From Suttonella indologenes (GTDB lineage Bacteria > Pseudomonadota > Gammaproteobacteria > Cardiobacteriales > Cardiobacteriaceae), in NCBI RefSeq assembly GCF_900460215.1, contig NZ_UHIA01000004.1, positions 311,001-375,000 of the forward strand: DNA of 64,000 bases, written 5' to 3'. Below are positions 36,307 to 46,635 of the stretch, piece by piece. The stretch's first letter is position 1. Every line of letters begins with the position of its first letter. The notes beneath the pieces were generated by a model, which was not told the origin of the DNA, did not search any database, and saw only the letters and a program-made list of their open reading frames with translations. Made by a program: the position numbers and the translations under genes.

Positions 36307-36706
36307 AATCCATAAAGAACACGACCATGTGCACGGCAAAGATTGCGGACATACGGCCATCCAACACGGCGATCATGTCGATTATTTGCATGACGGACAT
36401 TTGCACCACGTCCATGCCGACCATGTGGATGAGCATTATTTGGAAGTGAATGCGCAAAATCCGGATCAATGCACGGCAATGAAAGATTGCGGCTGCGTAG
36501 CCGGTTGCGATTGTGATTGCGAAGCAGGAAATTGCGATTGTCATCAAAATGCGCAAGGCTGCCATGATCGCGAGCATGTGCATGGTCCGAATTGCGGTCA
36601 TGAGGCTGTACCGCATGGCGACCATGTCGATTATTTGGTTAATGGCCGCCTGCATCATCCGCATGGCGATCATTGCGATGATCACGGCCCGGTACAGCTC
36701 GCCTAA
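36296..36706 (+). CDS. Histidine- and cysteine-rich metal-binding protein
   Basis: A 136-residue protein with about 26 His and 13 Cys. Two copies of a module (HVHG..CGH.A..HGDHVDYL..G.LHH.H.DH) lie at about residues 11-43 and 93-127. They are joined by a Cys-rich centre (KDCGCVAGCDCDCEAGNCDCH). There is no signal peptide, so it would bind Zn, Cd, Ni or Co in the cytoplasm. Linkage to the ArsR gene supports metal buffering or delivery. I know of similar proteins only as uncharacterised. A terminator follows. Confidence 0.75.
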   Translation: MTCEIHKEHDHVHGKDCGHTAIQHGDHVDYLHDGHLHHVHADHVDEHYLEVNAQNPDQCTAMKDCGCVAGCDCDCEAGNCDCHQNAQGCHDREHVHGPNCGHEAVPHGDHVDYLVNGRLHHPHGDHCDDHGPVQLA

Positions 36707-36730
36707 TATTAAGAGTTTACCTATTTTATA

Positions 36731-36764
36731 AAGACTGAATGCCGTTCTTGGCTTCAGTCTTTTT
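36731..36764 (+). terminator. Intrinsic terminator after the His-rich gene
   Basis: AAGACTGAA (36731-36739) pairs with TTCAGTCTT (36753-36761), with inner GCC/GGC pairing and a following T run. Confidence 0.85.
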
Positions 36765-36913
36765 ATGCTTTCTGCTATCTTGATTTTTATTCTGGGCGCA
36801 TGAATAAAGAATCTGCCTGCTCTGTAAAGATACGGATTCTATATAAAACCGGATTTGGCAATAAATCCGCTTTCTGCCACAATAGCGCTTTTTATTTTTA
36901 CTGAAAATATTTC

Positions 36914-38251
36914 ATGTTGCTGAAATCTTTAAAAACAGAATTAATCCCTACATTAAAACTTGCTATTCCCATGATTGGCACTCAGCTGCTCAATTATGGC
37001 CAGCAAATTATCGATACGGTCATGGCGGGGCGGCACAGCGCCTTAACCTTATCGGGCGTATCCCTTGCCAATCAGCTTTTCGCATTGGTTTATTTGTTGA
37101 TGAGCGGTGTGGGAATCGGTTTTTCCGCTTATATTTCTCGTCACCACGGTGCAGAAGACAGCACGGCGGTTCGCCGCTATTTTCAACAGGGGTTATGGCT
37201 GTTTTGGGGTATGTCGTTATTAACCGTTCTGCTGACACTGCTTTGTGCTTATCTGCCTTATGTCTTGGGCAGTCAGGCAGATATCGCTGCACAAAGCAAC
37301 GCTTATTTGTTAATCTTGGCTTTGCCGGCAGGCATTTTTGTTTTCGCCGGCGTGGCGCGGTATTTTATGGAAGGCATGGCCAGTCCGCGCATGATTAATA
37401 TCGTGCAGGCTTGTTTATTGCCGGTGAATGCCTTGGGCAATTATGTGTTTTTGACTTACACCGACTGGGGCGCGGCAGGCATGGCGGTCTCTACCGCGAT
37501 TTGCTATTTACTGTATTTCATTCTATTGCTGGGCATTTTGCTCAAAGACAAACGCTGGCGGCATTATCGCTTATTCTCGCGCATCAGCCGGCCAAGAAAA
37601 GATATTCTGTATTCGCTGATTGCCGTCGGTCTGCCGATTGGCGTGGCGATTATGATGGAAGTCGGCATGTTTGCATTTATTAGCGTTATGGCCAGCCGCA
37701 GTAGCGCGATTATGACTGGTGCCAATCAAATTGCCGGCAATTATCTCGGCGTGATGTTTATGATTCCTTTGGGTATGTCTGCCGCTTTGACCATCCGTAC
37801 CGCCAATGCTTTAGGGCGTGATGATTGGCAGGCAATTCGAGATCGCAGTATTGCGGGGCTACTGTTTTGTACCATATTTATGCTCAGCGCCAGTGTCGCT
37901 ATGTATTTTTTGCGTGCAGAAATCGCCGCGATTTATACAAAAGATTTGCAAATTATTGCTTTAGCGGTACAAATTTTGCTGATTATGGCGTTTTTCCAAT
38001 TAGCCGACGGTTTGCAGGTGGCCGCCACAGGCATTTTGCGCGGACTTGGCGACACACGGATTATTCTCGGCTTTGCCATGTTCGGTTATTGGATTATCGG
38101 CATTCCGGTCGGCTGCTTATTATTCTACGGCTTTGATATGGGTATTATCGGACTGTGGATTGGCTGCGCCTTAGGATTATTTATTTTTGCCGCATTAGCC
38201 ATTCATCGCGTTTTTAAACATTTACAACGACATGGAGTACTGTATGGCTAA
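36914..38251 (+). CDS. MATE-family multidrug efflux protein (NorM-like)
   Basis: A 445-residue protein with 12 hydrophobic helices in two homologous halves. The N-terminal half contains LAIPMIGTQLLNYGQQIIDTVMAG, a MATE hallmark, and the second half has LPIGVAIMMEVGMFAFISVMAS. It exports cationic drugs in exchange for Na+ or H+. Its end overlaps folA by eight bases, so the two are cotranscribed. Confidence 0.88.
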   Translation: MLLKSLKTELIPTLKLAIPMIGTQLLNYGQQIIDTVMAGRHSALTLSGVSLANQLFALVYLLMSGVGIGFSAYISRHHGAEDSTAVRRYFQQGLWLFWGMSLLTVLLTLLCAYLPYVLGSQADIAAQSNAYLLILALPAGIFVFAGVARYFMEGMASPRMINIVQACLLPVNALGNYVFLTYTDWGAAGMAVSTAICYLLYFILLLGILLKDKRWRHYRLFSRISRPRKDILYSLIAVGLPIGVAIMMEVGMFAFISVMASRSSAIMTGANQIAGNYLGVMFMIPLGMSAALTIRTANALGRDDWQAIRDRSIAGLLFCTIFMLSASVAMYFLRAEIAAIYTKDLQIIALAVQILLIMAFFQLADGLQVAATGILRGLGDTRIILGFAMFGYWIIGIPVGCLLFYGFDMGIIGLWIGCALGLFIFAALAIHRVFKHLQRHGVLYG

Positions 38252-38756
38252 GCCGGAAATTCATTTGATTGCCGCGCAAACGCGCAACCGCGTTATCGGG
38301 CGCGATAATGCCATGCCTTGGCATTTGCCGCGCGATTTGGCGCATTTTAAAGCGGCAACCATGGGCTATCCCGTCATTATGGGACGCAATACTTACCTCT
38401 CTATCGGCAAAGCCCTGCCTAAACGCGCCAATCACGTGATTAGCCGCAATGCGGCATTTCAATTGCCGGATGCCGAAGTCCATCACAGCCTCGATCAAGT
38501 CTTAACTGCTTGCGAAAGCGTGGAAAAAGTCTTTATCATCGGCGGCGGCGAATTGTATCGCAGCAGTCTATCATTGGCAGACGAACTCAATATTACATGG
38601 ATAGAAACAGAACTTGAGGGCGATACCTTTTTTCCTGTTATTGACAGCCGAATTTGGCAAGAAATCGCTTGCGAAACTGTAGAGGCGGATACGAATAACC
38701 GTTATGATTTAAGCTTTTGTCGCTATCGGCGTATAGTCGGAGAAGAAGTGGTATAG
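38244..38756 (+). CDS. folA: Dihydrofolate reductase
   Basis: A 170-residue enzyme reducing dihydrofolate with NADPH. Motifs: IHLIAAQTRNRVIGRDNAMPWHLPRDLAHFK (substrate and Met20 loop), VIMGRNTY, and VFIIGGGELY. The normal C-terminus would end at about SFCRYRR; the last residues (IVGEEVV) are encoded by a TATAGTCGGAGAAG sequence identical to the end of the Correia-like elements. ATG 38244 follows GGAG; ATG 38232 is too early. It overlaps the MATE gene. Confidence 0.95.
   Translation: MAKPEIHLIAAQTRNRVIGRDNAMPWHLPRDLAHFKAATMGYPVIMGRNTYLSIGKALPKRANHVISRNAAFQLPDAEVHHSLDQVLTACESVEKVFIIGGGELYRSSLSLADELNITWIETELEGDTFFPVIDSRIWQEIACETVEADTNNRYDLSFCRYRRIVGEEVV
38732..38745. repeat. Solo Correia-like terminus inside the folA 3' end
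   Basis: TATAGTCGGAGAAG is identical to the first 14 bases of the element at 39207. No core follows. It replaces the original end of folA. Confidence 0.6.
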
Positions 38757-38765
38757 GTAAAAAAG

Positions 38766-38792
38766 AAAAGCCCTGTAAAAACAGGGCTTTTT
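38766..38792 (+). terminator. Intrinsic terminator after folA
   Basis: AAAAGCCCTGT (38766-38776) pairs with ACAGGGCTTTT (38781-38791), with a small A-rich loop and Ts. Confidence 0.9.
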
Positions 38793-38802
38793 CTATGGAA
38801 TT

Positions 38803-38879
38803 TGGTAGGCATAATCGGACTCGAACCAACGACCCCCACCATGTCAAGGTGGTGCTCTAACCAACTGAGCTATATGCCT
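38803..38879 (-). tRNA. tRNA-Val (GAC)
   Basis: A 77-base cloverleaf on the minus strand: acceptor AGGCATA/TATGCCT, D-arm AGCTCAGTTGGTTAGAGC, anticodon loop TTGACAT (GAC) between complementary arms, T-arm GGTTCGAGTCC, and encoded CCA. Confidence 0.95.
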
Positions 38880-38935
38880 AAAGAAGGCGCGATTATAGAG
38901 AGTTTTTCTTTTTTTGGCAAGTGTTTTATTGAGAG

Positions 38936-39160
38936 TTATTTTCCGGAGATGCTTTTATTCTGCTGACTCTCTTTGGCGGCGATTTTTTTGACTAATTCTT
39001 TACACATATCCCATTCGATCTCGCCATTGATGTAGCGGTCATAAGCAGCGCGCATAGCCGGGCTGGGTTCGTAACCTTTACCGCGAATCACATTTAAGAC
39101 TTGATTCACGGCGATTAGGCGAATGCGTTTTTCTTTTGCGGTAATCGGGCTGGCAGTCAT
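38936..39160 (-). CDS. VbhA-like small protein, orphan antitoxin candidate
   Basis: A 74-residue helical protein. The segment LNVIRGKGYEPSPAMRAAYDRYINGEIEWDMCKELVKKI resembles the VbhA antitoxin fold ('.GLEP.P.V......Y..GEI'). The inhibitory Ser and Glu of Fic antitoxins align with Val and Lys here, and no Fic gene lies beside it. It may be an orphan with a changed role. ATG 39160 has better spacing to AAGGA than 39163. Confidence 0.5.
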   Translation of the reverse strand: MTASPITAKEKRIRLIAVNQVLNVIRGKGYEPSPAMRAAYDRYINGEIEWDMCKELVKKIAAKESQQNKSISGK

Positions 39161-39206
39161 CATAATCCTTAAGAGAAAAAGCTATGATAGCAAAAATGCT
39201 GTATCT

Positions 39207-39314
39207 TATAGTCGGAGAAGTGAAAAAGTAGTACAAGGCGGCGAGCCGCAGACAGTACAGATAGTACGGCAAGGCGAGCCAACGCCGTAATACTTTTTCA
39301 ATTCTTTGACTATA
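39207..39314. repeat. Correia-like miniature element, intact
   Basis: 108 bp, running from TATAGTCGGAGAAGTG to GAATTG-type left-end sequence reversed (TTCAATTCTTTGACTATA). This is the opposite orientation to the element at 34910. The core includes GGCGGCGAGCCGCAGACAG and AGATAGTACGGCAAGGCGAG, nearly the same as the Neisseria element. It lies between the VbhA-like gene and fruA. Confidence 0.9.
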
Positions 39315-39384
39315 CCTGTTGTCTGAACAAAAAGACATAAATTAAGCCGCACTTAGGCGGCTTAATGTTCTGATGAAACACAGA

Positions 39385-41259
39385 TTAGACGATGCGTTTT
39401 TTAAACGCGCCTAGGCAGAAGGTACTGACGGCGGTGCCGATAATAATGGCAAGTGCATAGAGGAAGACTTTGTCCACCGCATTAGGGATGAAGAGAACAA
39501 AGATACCGCCGTGCGGGGCATGCAGACCACAGCCGAAGGCAACGCTGAGCGCGCCGGCAACTGCCGAACCGATAACCAAGGCTGGAATGACGCGCAGCGG
39601 GTCTTTGGCGGCAAAGGGTATCGCGCCTTCGGTAATGAAGGACAACCCGAGTACGCCTGCGGCTTTGCCTGCTTCACGCTCTTCGCTGGTAAAGCGGTTT
39701 TTAAAGATGAGTGTGGCGCAGAAGATGGCGAGCGGCGGTGTCATACCTGCTGCCATGACGGCTGCCATCGGGAAGAAGATGTTGCTGCCGATGAGGGCGG
39801 TGGACACGCCGTAGGCGGCTTTATTGACCGGCCCGCCCATGTCTAACGCCATCATGCCGCCGAGCAGTCCGCCGAGTAAGAAGGCGGCGAAGCCTTTGGC
39901 GTCTTGCTGGGTTTTCAGCCATTCGGTCAGGGCTTCCATGATGCCGCTGACCGGCTTGCCGATGACATAATACATCAATAGCGCCACAACGGTTGTGCCG
40001 AGTAAAGGCAGGATAATCATCGGCTTGAGGCTTTCCAATTCGCGCGGCAATTTAATGGTTTTGGCAAGAAATTGCACGAAGTAACCGGCGATAAAGCCCG
40101 CGAAGATAGCGCCTAAAAAGCCCGCACCGATTTGATTGGAAATGAGCGCACCGACCATGCCGGGGGCGATGCCGGGGCGTCCTGCAATCGAATAGGCGAT
40201 GTAGCCGCCCAAGATGGGAATAAAGAGTTCGAATGCCGCTTTGCCCGCCCAGAAGAGGTTGGCGGCGAAAGTGCCTTTATAAGCGTCTTCATAAATAAAG
40301 ATGCCTTTTTCACCGATTTGTAAGGAGGCGAAGGCGAAACCTAAGGCAATCAATAAGCCGCCGGCGACCACAAAAGGCAGCATGTAGGAAACGCCGGTCA
40401 TCAGATGTTTATAGACGCCGGTTTTTTCTTTGCTGTTGACGCTACTTTCCGCCGCAGCATTGGCATCGCCGTAGGTTTTGGCTTGCGCCAAAGCGGTTTT
40501 GATTAGTCCCTGTCCGTCGCTGATGGCGGCTTTGGTACTGCTGCGGTAAAGGCGTTTGCCGACAAAGCGGTCGGGCTCGACATTGGTATCGGCGGCAATA
40601 ATAACGACCGCCGCTTTGGCAATATCTTCCGCGCTGAGGACGTTATCCGCGCCCACGCTGCCTTGGGTTTCGATTTTCACAGGATAGCCCAGCTCTTTGG
40701 CGGCTTTTTCCAAGGCTTCCTGCGCCATATAGGTATGGGCGACGCCGGTGGGGCAGGAGGTAATGCCGATGATAAACGGCGCTTCGCCCTGCGTTTGCGC
40801 AGCGGCGGCGTTTGCGGTGCTTTCTTCGGCTTGCGCAACGCTGGACAGCGCAATGCGGATTTCGTTCACATCAGTAGTAACCGCAAGGCGTTGCGCGACC
40901 TCTTCGTCACCGACGACATTGCTTAAGCGTTTTAATACCGCCAAATGCTCATTATCGCTGGCGGCAATGCCCACGATCAGATGTGCCGGTTCGCCGTCTT
41001 CCCAGTCTACGCCCTCGGGCACTTGCAAGATAGCGATGGCGGTTTCTTTAATAAATTCGCGGCTTTGCGGCGTGCCGTGCGGAATGGCGACCCCGTTGCC
41101 GAGATAGGTGTTTTCCTGCGCTTCGCGCTCAAACATGCCGTCTACATATTGCGGCGCGACTTTGCCGTTTTCCGCCAAAACGGCGGCGACTTGCCGAATC
41201 GCCTCTTGCCTGTCGGCGGGCTTGGCGCCGAGGCGAATCAGTTCATTGCTGAGTTGCAT
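39385..41259 (-). CDS. fruA: Fructose-type PTS permease, IIA-IIB-IIC fusion
   Basis: 624 residues. Domains in order: EIIA (1-145) with phospho-His61 in [12 protein letters not shown] (about 160-260) with phospho-Cys169 in [19 protein letters not shown] (about 290-620) with about eight to ten helices and [12 protein letters not shown]. It imports and phosphorylates fructose or a related sugar. The IIABC order is the Gram-positive style; many enterics have IIA in FruB. HPr, enzyme I and fruK are not adjacent. The start 41259 follows AGGGGG; the frame extending to 41442 was rejected. Confidence 0.9.
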   Translation of the reverse strand: MQLSNELIRLGAKPADRQEAIRQVAAVLAENGKVAPQYVDGMFEREAQENTYLGNGVAIPHGTPQSREFIKETAIAILQVPEGVDWEDGEPAHLIVGIAASDNEHLAVLKRLSNVVGDEEVAQRLAVTTDVNEIRIALSSVAQAEESTANAAAAQTQGEAPFIIGITSCPTGVAHTYMAQEALEKAAKELGYPVKIETQGSVGADNVLSAEDIAKAAVVIIAADTNVEPDRFVGKRLYRSSTKAAISDGQGLIKTALAQAKTYGDANAAAESSVNSKEKTGVYKHLMTGVSYMLPFVVAGGLLIALGFAFASLQIGEKGIFIYEDAYKGTFAANLFWAGKAAFELFIPILGGYIAYSIAGRPGIAPGMVGALISNQIGAGFLGAIFAGFIAGYFVQFLAKTIKLPRELESLKPMIILPLLGTTVVALLMYYVIGKPVSGIMEALTEWLKTQQDAKGFAAFLLGGLLGGMMALDMGGPVNKAAYGVSTALIGSNIFFPMAAVMAAGMTPPLAIFCATLIFKNRFTSEEREAGKAAGVLGLSFITEGAIPFAAKDPLRVIPALVIGSAVAGALSVAFGCGLHAPHGGIFVLFIPNAVDKVFLYALAIIIGTAVSTFCLGAFKKRIV

Positions 41260-41345
41260 AATTTCCCCCTTAATAGAAAATGAAGCAAATATTATGCATT
41301 TTTTAACATTGCTTTGCACGGCTTTATTTCTATAGGGAAAAATAT

Positions 41346-42134
41346 TTATTTTAAAACAGAAAAATGCCTTAATGCCTGCTCGATGCCGTCGTCTTCCAAT
41401 GTGGTGGTAACATAATCCGCCACCGCTTTCAAAGCCTCCCAAGCATTGCCCATTGCCACGCCGATGCCCACATATTGCAGCATTTCGATGTCGTTCAAGC
41501 CGTCGCCGAAAGCCATGGTATGTGCGGGATTAATGCCCAACGCTGCGCAAATGTCGGCAATGCCGCGTGCTTTCGAGCCTTGCGCCGGCAGCAAATCCGC
41601 GCCGCCTTTATGCCAGCGGGCAAAATGAAAGCCCAAATCCTCGAATGTGCGCACGATATCGGGGTCTTCGTCCTGCTCGGGCAGGAAAACGGAGAATTGG
41701 TAAATACTGTGGCGGCTGTAATAGTCGGGGTCAATCACGCAGCCGGGGAAAACGGCTTTGGTCTGCTCGTAATGCGGCAAAGGCTCCGACCACGCGATAT
41801 GATGCTCGGACAATTGCTGATAGACCAAACCGAAACGCCGGCATACCGCCGCCAATTCCGCCGCCGCCGCTTGGTCGAGGGGATAATGGCTGATAATCTC
41901 GCTGCCGATCATATTGTATTGCCCGTTGGCGCTGACCAGTACTTCAATCATGCCCGAATCAAACAGGCGGCGGATATCGGGCGGCAGCATGGCGATGCTG
42001 CGCCCTGTGGCAATGGCGAGTTTGACCGTGTTTTGCGCGCTCAGCGCCTGCAAGGCGCGGAGATTGTTTTCAGTCAAACGCCCCAAGCGGCAAAGGGTGT
42101 CGTCAATATCGAAAAAAATGATTTCTGTACTCAT
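41346..42134 (-). CDS. HAD-superfamily (Cof-type) sugar phosphatase
   Basis: A 262-residue phosphatase. Motif I is [10 protein letters not shown] (nucleophile Asp), motif II ATGR, and motif [17 protein letters not shown]; the Cof-type cap lies between (about 85-185). It dephosphorylates sugar phosphates or similar metabolites; the true substrate is unknown. It lies between fruA and rbsK in the same direction, which suggests a carbohydrate context. Confidence 0.85.
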   Translation of the reverse strand: MSTEIIFFDIDDTLCRLGRLTENNLRALQALSAQNTVKLAIATGRSIAMLPPDIRRLFDSGMIEVLVSANGQYNMIGSEIISHYPLDQAAAAELAAVCRRFGLVYQQLSEHHIAWSEPLPHYEQTKAVFPGCVIDPDYYSRHSIYQFSVFLPEQDEDPDIVRTFEDLGFHFARWHKGGADLLPAQGSKARGIADICAALGINPAHTMAFGDGLNDIEMLQYVGIGVAMGNAWEALKAVADYVTTTLEDDGIEQALRHFSVLK

Positions 42135-42202
42135 GGCTTTCCTTTGTTTTTATTGCAGTATCGCATAGTTTGTTTGCCGGAATATGTCAAAAAATATCGG
42201 GA

Positions 42203-43147
42203 TCAAGCAATATCTGCATTGTGCTGTGTATGACGGGCTAAAAATTCTTCTACTTCTTGACGGTAGGGGATGGCATTTTGTGTGCCGAGTTTTGTTACGG
42301 ACAATGCGGCGGCGGCATGGGCAAATCGGATAGCATCGCGCATATCTTTGCCTTCTAGCAAAGCGGTTGCCAGTGCGCCGTTAAAGGTATCGCCGGCTGC
42401 GGTACTATCAATGGCTTCGACTTGAAAACCTGTGATCATTTCAGCATTTGTGTTCTGTTGGCTGAGATATGCGCCTTTGGCGCCTAAGGTAATGATAACG
42501 ATGTTAATGCCTTGTCGATGCAGAATATTTGCAGCTTGCGCAGCGCTGCCTTCATCATGTACGGCAATGCCGGTGAGTATTTGCGTTTCCGTTTCATTTG
42601 GGGTGATGATGTCAATTTGCTTGAGCAGCTCGCTTGGCAGAGCTTGAGCCGGGGCAGGGTTTAGCAGAGTGGTTTTCCCTGCTTGCTTGGCGATTGTTAC
42701 TGCCTTAAGGATAGCATCTACAGGCGTTTCCAATTGTGTCAGCAACATAGCGGATTCTGTGATCATCGATTGCTGAGCGATGACTTTTTCGGCACCTAAA
42801 GCGGCATTTGCTCCTGCGTGGATGGCGATATTGTTTTCACCGTTATCCGCTACTTGAATCATTGCCAAGCCGGTATTTTGCTGCTCAATGGTGATAATGC
42901 CTTGGGTATTGATGCCGTCAGCAGCGAAGGCATTTTTCATTGTTTGCCCCATTTGGTCTGCGCCGATTGCGGCGATAAATTGCACATCGGCACCTAATCG
43001 TGCTGCCGCCACCGCTTGATTTGCACCTTTGCCGCCATAAGCAAGCTGATAGCTTTTGCCTATAATGGTTTCCCCCGCTTGAGGAAAATAAGACACGCGC
43101 ATCACATGATCGATATTGATGCTGCCTAGCACACAAAGCATTTGCAT
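42203..43147 (-). CDS. rbsK: Ribokinase
   Basis: A 314-residue PfkB-family kinase making ribose 5-phosphate. Motifs: the N-terminal GGKGANQAVAAARLGADVQFIAAIG and the C-terminal DSTAAGDTFNGALATALLEG with catalytic Asp. It is the last gene of rbsDACBK. AGGAG is five bases before the ATG. A hairpin lies between it and rbsB. Confidence 0.95.
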   Translation of the reverse strand: MQMLCVLGSINIDHVMRVSYFPQAGETIIGKSYQLAYGGKGANQAVAAARLGADVQFIAAIGADQMGQTMKNAFAADGINTQGIITIEQQNTGLAMIQVADNGENNIAIHAGANAALGAEKVIAQQSMITESAMLLTQLETPVDAILKAVTIAKQAGKTTLLNPAPAQALPSELLKQIDIITPNETETQILTGIAVHDEGSAAQAANILHRQGINIVIITLGAKGAYLSQQNTNAEMITGFQVEAIDSTAAGDTFNGALATALLEGKDMRDAIRFAHAAAALSVTKLGTQNAIPYRQEVEEFLARHTQHNADIA

Positions 43148-43169
43148 AAGTTCTCCTTAACAGATGAAG

Positions 43170-43190
43170 CGGCAGGCCTAAAGCCTGCCG
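43170..43190 (-). other. Intergenic hairpin between rbsB and rbsK
   Basis: CGGCAGGC (43170-43177) and GCCTGCCG (43183-43190) with a 5-base loop and no clear T run after it. Such hairpins often protect the upstream (rbsB) mRNA or reduce downstream expression. Confidence 0.6.
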
Positions 43191-43222
43191 TTTGATAAAA
43201 GATTTATGGATTTTAGGTCGAA

Positions 43223-44095
43223 TTATTGGCTAATGACTTTTAAGGGCACGGGGATTTGTGCTTCGACGGTTTCGCCTTTCAAAAGGCTGACCGCCGTTTC
43301 TACGCCTAAGGCACCGATTTGTTCGGGCTGTTGAGCGATAGTTGCCGCTAATTTACCGTTTTCTACTGCTTTAATAGCATCATCTGTACCGTCAAATCCA
43401 ACAACTACGATATTTTTGCCTGCCGCTTGCAAAGCGCGCAAAGCACCGAGAGCCATTTCGTCATTCTGCGCAAATACCGCTTGTACCGCATGATGTCCGG
43501 CAAGTAAGTTTTCCATTACATTTAAACCTTTTGTGCGGTCGAAATCTGCAGGTTGGCTGGCTAGAATTTCAAATTCATTGCTCTCTACCGCCTGTTTAAA
43601 ACCTTCGCCGCGTTCACGTGCAGCAGAAGTGCCTGCAATGCCTTCCAACTGAATGACTTTGGCATTTTTACCGACTTTTTCAGCAATAAAATCGCCCGCC
43701 ATTTTGCCGCCGGCAATATTGTCGGAAGCAATATGCGAGACAACATCGCCTTTATTGGCGCCGCGATCAAGCGTAATCACAGGAACATTTTTTTGATTGG
43801 CAGTCATCACGGCGCTGCTGACGGCATCAGAATCGGTGGGATTAATCAGCAATACTTTCGCGCCGCGCACTAAAGAATCTTCTACATTTGCCAATTCTTT
43901 AGCAGGATCATTTTGCGAATCCAATACTATCAATTGATAGCCGAGTTCTTGCGCCTTGCTCTGCGCACCTTCTTTCAAGGTAACGAAAAAAGGATTATCC
44001 AGCGTAGAAACAGCAAGTGCAATCGTATCCTGTGCAGAAGCGATACTGCCGAATGCCAAACCGATTGAGATGGTTAATGTACTGAGTTTTTTCAT
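43223..44095 (-). CDS. rbsB: Ribose ABC transporter periplasmic binding protein
   Basis: 290 residues. Signal peptide about 1-21 ([21 protein letters not shown]). The mature protein begins [23 protein letters not shown], as in RbsB. Ligand and hinge motifs include [21 protein letters not shown] and [17 protein letters not shown]. It captures D-ribose for RbsAC. Confidence 0.95.
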   Translation of the reverse strand: MKKLSTLTISIGLAFGSIASAQDTIALAVSTLDNPFFVTLKEGAQSKAQELGYQLIVLDSQNDPAKELANVEDSLVRGAKVLLINPTDSDAVSSAVMTANQKNVPVITLDRGANKGDVVSHIASDNIAGGKMAGDFIAEKVGKNAKVIQLEGIAGTSAARERGEGFKQAVESNEFEILASQPADFDRTKGLNVMENLLAGHHAVQAVFAQNDEMALGALRALQAAGKNIVVVGFDGTDDAIKAVENGKLAATIAQQPEQIGALGVETAVSLLKGETVEAQIPVPLKVISQ

Positions 44096-44141
44096 ATTTA
44101 TCTCCTGAGTGAATGAAAGCTTATTTGAAAATAGACAAAAT

Positions 44142-45098
44142 TTATGTGCGTTTATGCCCTAAGAAATTGTCTAAAATGACCGCTGCTAAGATGACTAAAG
44201 CCTTGGCGACCAGTTGATAATAGGAATCTATATTCAATAAATTCAGGGCATTACTTAGAAATCCGATAATAAGAGCCCCAATGAGCGTACCAAAAATACG
44301 CCCTTTGCCTCCCATTAAACTTGTGCCGCCGACAACCACTGCTGCAATGGCGTCTAATTCATAACCGGAACCGGCTGTGGGCTGTGCCGAGCCTAGACGG
44401 GCGGTCACAATCAAACCGGCTAATGCCGCAAGTAAACCGCTTACTGCAAAAACAAATAATTTAACTCGATTAATATTGATACCTGATAAAGCCGTAGCGC
44501 TTTCATTGCCGCCTAAGGCATAAATATAGCGTCCGATGCGCGTTTGACTGAGCACATACCAGCCTATGCCAAATAGCAGCAACATCAACCATACAGGCAC
44601 AGGGATTCCCCATATAAAGCCGGTGCCGATACTGGAAAAGGTATCGGCATTGTCGGAAAATCCTGTTGTAATCGGACGGCCGTTGGTATAAATCATCGTC
44701 AAACCGCGCAGCATCAGCATCATGATTAAGGTCGCCATAAAGGCCTGTACCTTGCCAAAGGCTACCAAAGCACCATTGACTAAGCCTAAGCCTGCGCCAA
44801 AACACAAAATCAGCGGCACGACTATATAAACCGATATATCCTTGCTAATCAAACTTGCCGCCACTGCGCCGCTTAGCGCTAAGACTGAACCGACCGATAA
44901 ATCAATACCTGCAATTAAAATCACAAAGGTCATGCCGATAGCGATAATGGCATTTATAGAAGTCTGGCGAAAAATATTGAGAAAATTATCGATATTGAAA
45001 AAATTCGGATTGAGGCTTGAAACCACCGCAATCAATAGAAATAGTGCGATAAGCGATCGTTGTTCAATGAGTAATTGTTTGATATTTAATGTTTTCAT
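44142..45098 (-). CDS. rbsC: Ribose ABC transporter permease
   Basis: A 318-residue membrane protein with about eight to ten helices. It has [27 protein letters not shown] and the coupling-loop [20 protein letters not shown] typical of sugar (CUT2) permeases. It lies between rbsA and rbsB in the operon. Confidence 0.95.
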   Translation of the reverse strand: MKTLNIKQLLIEQRSLIALFLLIAVVSSLNPNFFNIDNFLNIFRQTSINAIIAIGMTFVILIAGIDLSVGSVLALSGAVAASLISKDISVYIVVPLILCFGAGLGLVNGALVAFGKVQAFMATLIMMLMLRGLTMIYTNGRPITTGFSDNADTFSSIGTGFIWGIPVPVWLMLLLFGIGWYVLSQTRIGRYIYALGGNESATALSGININRVKLFVFAVSGLLAALAGLIVTARLGSAQPTAGSGYELDAIAAVVVGGTSLMGGKGRIFGTLIGALIIGFLSNALNLLNIDSYYQLVAKALVILAAVILDNFLGHKRT

Positions 45099-45106
45099 AT
45101 AAAGCC

Positions 45107-46633
45107 TTATTGGTGTTGTGCCGTTTGTGCCAAAATAGTGTGTGAAGCGTCTTGTCGTCCTAAAGCGGCGGCAAGTAGTTTTTCCTGACTTGCCTCTGTA
45201 CGCGAAAACTCGCTCATCACGCTTCCCTCTTTCATCACAATAATGCGATCGGACATGCCTAAAACTTCGGGCATATCGCTTGAAACTAAAATGACGCTTA
45301 AACCCTCGGCTTTAAAACGGTTAATGAGCTGATAAATTTCTTTTTTTGCGCCGACATCTACGCCGCGGGTAGGTTCATCTAAAATCAGCACTTGCGGTCG
45401 GCACATCAAACCCTTTGCAATTGCCACTTTCTGCTGATTACCGCCGGAGAGCTCGGCGATTATTTTATCGACGCTGGGTGTTTTAATTGCAAACCAATCG
45501 ACAAAATCCTGTACATTTAACAGCTCATTGTGTTTGATGATTTTTCCCCAGCGTTCAAAACGTTTGAGCGAGCTAAGCGACATATTCTCTTTTACCGACA
45601 TGGATAGCACCAAACCGTCGCCTTTGCGATCCTCGGAAATATAAACAATGCCGCAAGCCAAACCTTGAGCAGGTGTTTTGGGCTTAATCCGCTTGCCGTT
45701 TAGCCATATCTCTCCGCTGCTTCTGGGTAGAGCGCCGTAAATTAATTTCATTAATTCGCTGCGTCCTGCACCCATTAATCCTGAAACACCTAAAATTTCG
45801 CCATGATGCACAGTCAAACTGGCTTTTTGCACACCGCAACCGCTGAGTTCTTTAATTTCTAGACATATTGCACCGCGTTCTTGTTCAAGATGCGGATATT
45901 GTTCTTCTAAACTGCGCCCGACCATCATTTCAATCAATTGAGTCTCGTTTAAATCGGCTACGGCACACTCTCCAATCCATTGACCGTCACGCAATACCGT
46001 AACATAATCACAAATCTGAAAAATTTCTTGCAGGCGATGAGAAATATAGACGATGCCGCGTCCCTGCGCTTTCAGTTCGCGAATGACGGCAAACAATGCT
46101 TCGGTTTCTGTATCGCTTAAGGCATCGGTGGGCTCGTCCATCACAATGACTTGCGATTCAAAGCTCAAAGCTTTGGCGATTTCCACCATCTGCCGCTCGC
46201 CGATGGAAAGCTCGCCGACCAATTGCTTGCTGGAATGCTTAATTCCTAAGCGGGCAAGCAATTTATCTGCTTCGAGATACATTTTATTCCAGTCAATGCC
46301 GCCCCAAGCATGAGTAAACTCGCGTCCTAAAAAGATATTTTCTGCAATCGATAGATTGCTCAAAATATTAAGTTCCTGATGAATAATACTGACGCCCGCT
46401 TCTTGGGAAGCTTTGGGATTGGCGAAATGCACTGATTTGCCAAGATATTCAATGCTGCCGGCATCACGTTGGTAAATGCCCGTGAGAATTTTCATCAAGG
46501 TTGATTTGCCTGCGCCGTTTTCTCCCATAAGCGCCATCACCTGTCCGGCGTATACTGTTAATCCTGCGCCTTGTAAGGCCTGTACGCCTGAGAAGGATTT
46601 GTCTATTCCATTGAGAGTTAATAATGTTTCCAT
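45107..46633 (-). CDS. rbsA: Ribose ABC transporter ATP-binding protein
   Basis: 508 residues with two ABC domains, as in CUT2 ATPases. The first has [29 protein letters not shown] and [11 protein letters not shown]. The second has [11 protein letters not shown] (degenerate Walker A), [15 protein letters not shown] and [15 protein letters not shown] 46633 is two bases after the rbsD stop; the frame extending to 46684 lies in rbsD. Confidence 0.95.
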   Translation of the reverse strand: METLLTLNGIDKSFSGVQALQGAGLTVYAGQVMALMGENGAGKSTLMKILTGIYQRDAGSIEYLGKSVHFANPKASQEAGVSIIHQELNILSNLSIAENIFLGREFTHAWGGIDWNKMYLEADKLLARLGIKHSSKQLVGELSIGERQMVEIAKALSFESQVIVMDEPTDALSDTETEALFAVIRELKAQGRGIVYISHRLQEIFQICDYVTVLRDGQWIGECAVADLNETQLIEMMVGRSLEEQYPHLEQERGAICLEIKELSGCGVQKASLTVHHGEILGVSGLMGAGRSELMKLIYGALPRSSGEIWLNGKRIKPKTPAQGLACGIVYISEDRKGDGLVLSMSVKENMSLSSLKRFERWGKIIKHNELLNVQDFVDWFAIKTPSVDKIIAELSGGNQQKVAIAKGLMCRPQVLILDEPTRGVDVGAKKEIYQLINRFKAEGLSVILVSSDMPEVLGMSDRIIVMKEGSVMSEFSRTEASQEKLLAAALGRQDASHTILAQTAQHQ

Positions 46634-46635
46634 GA

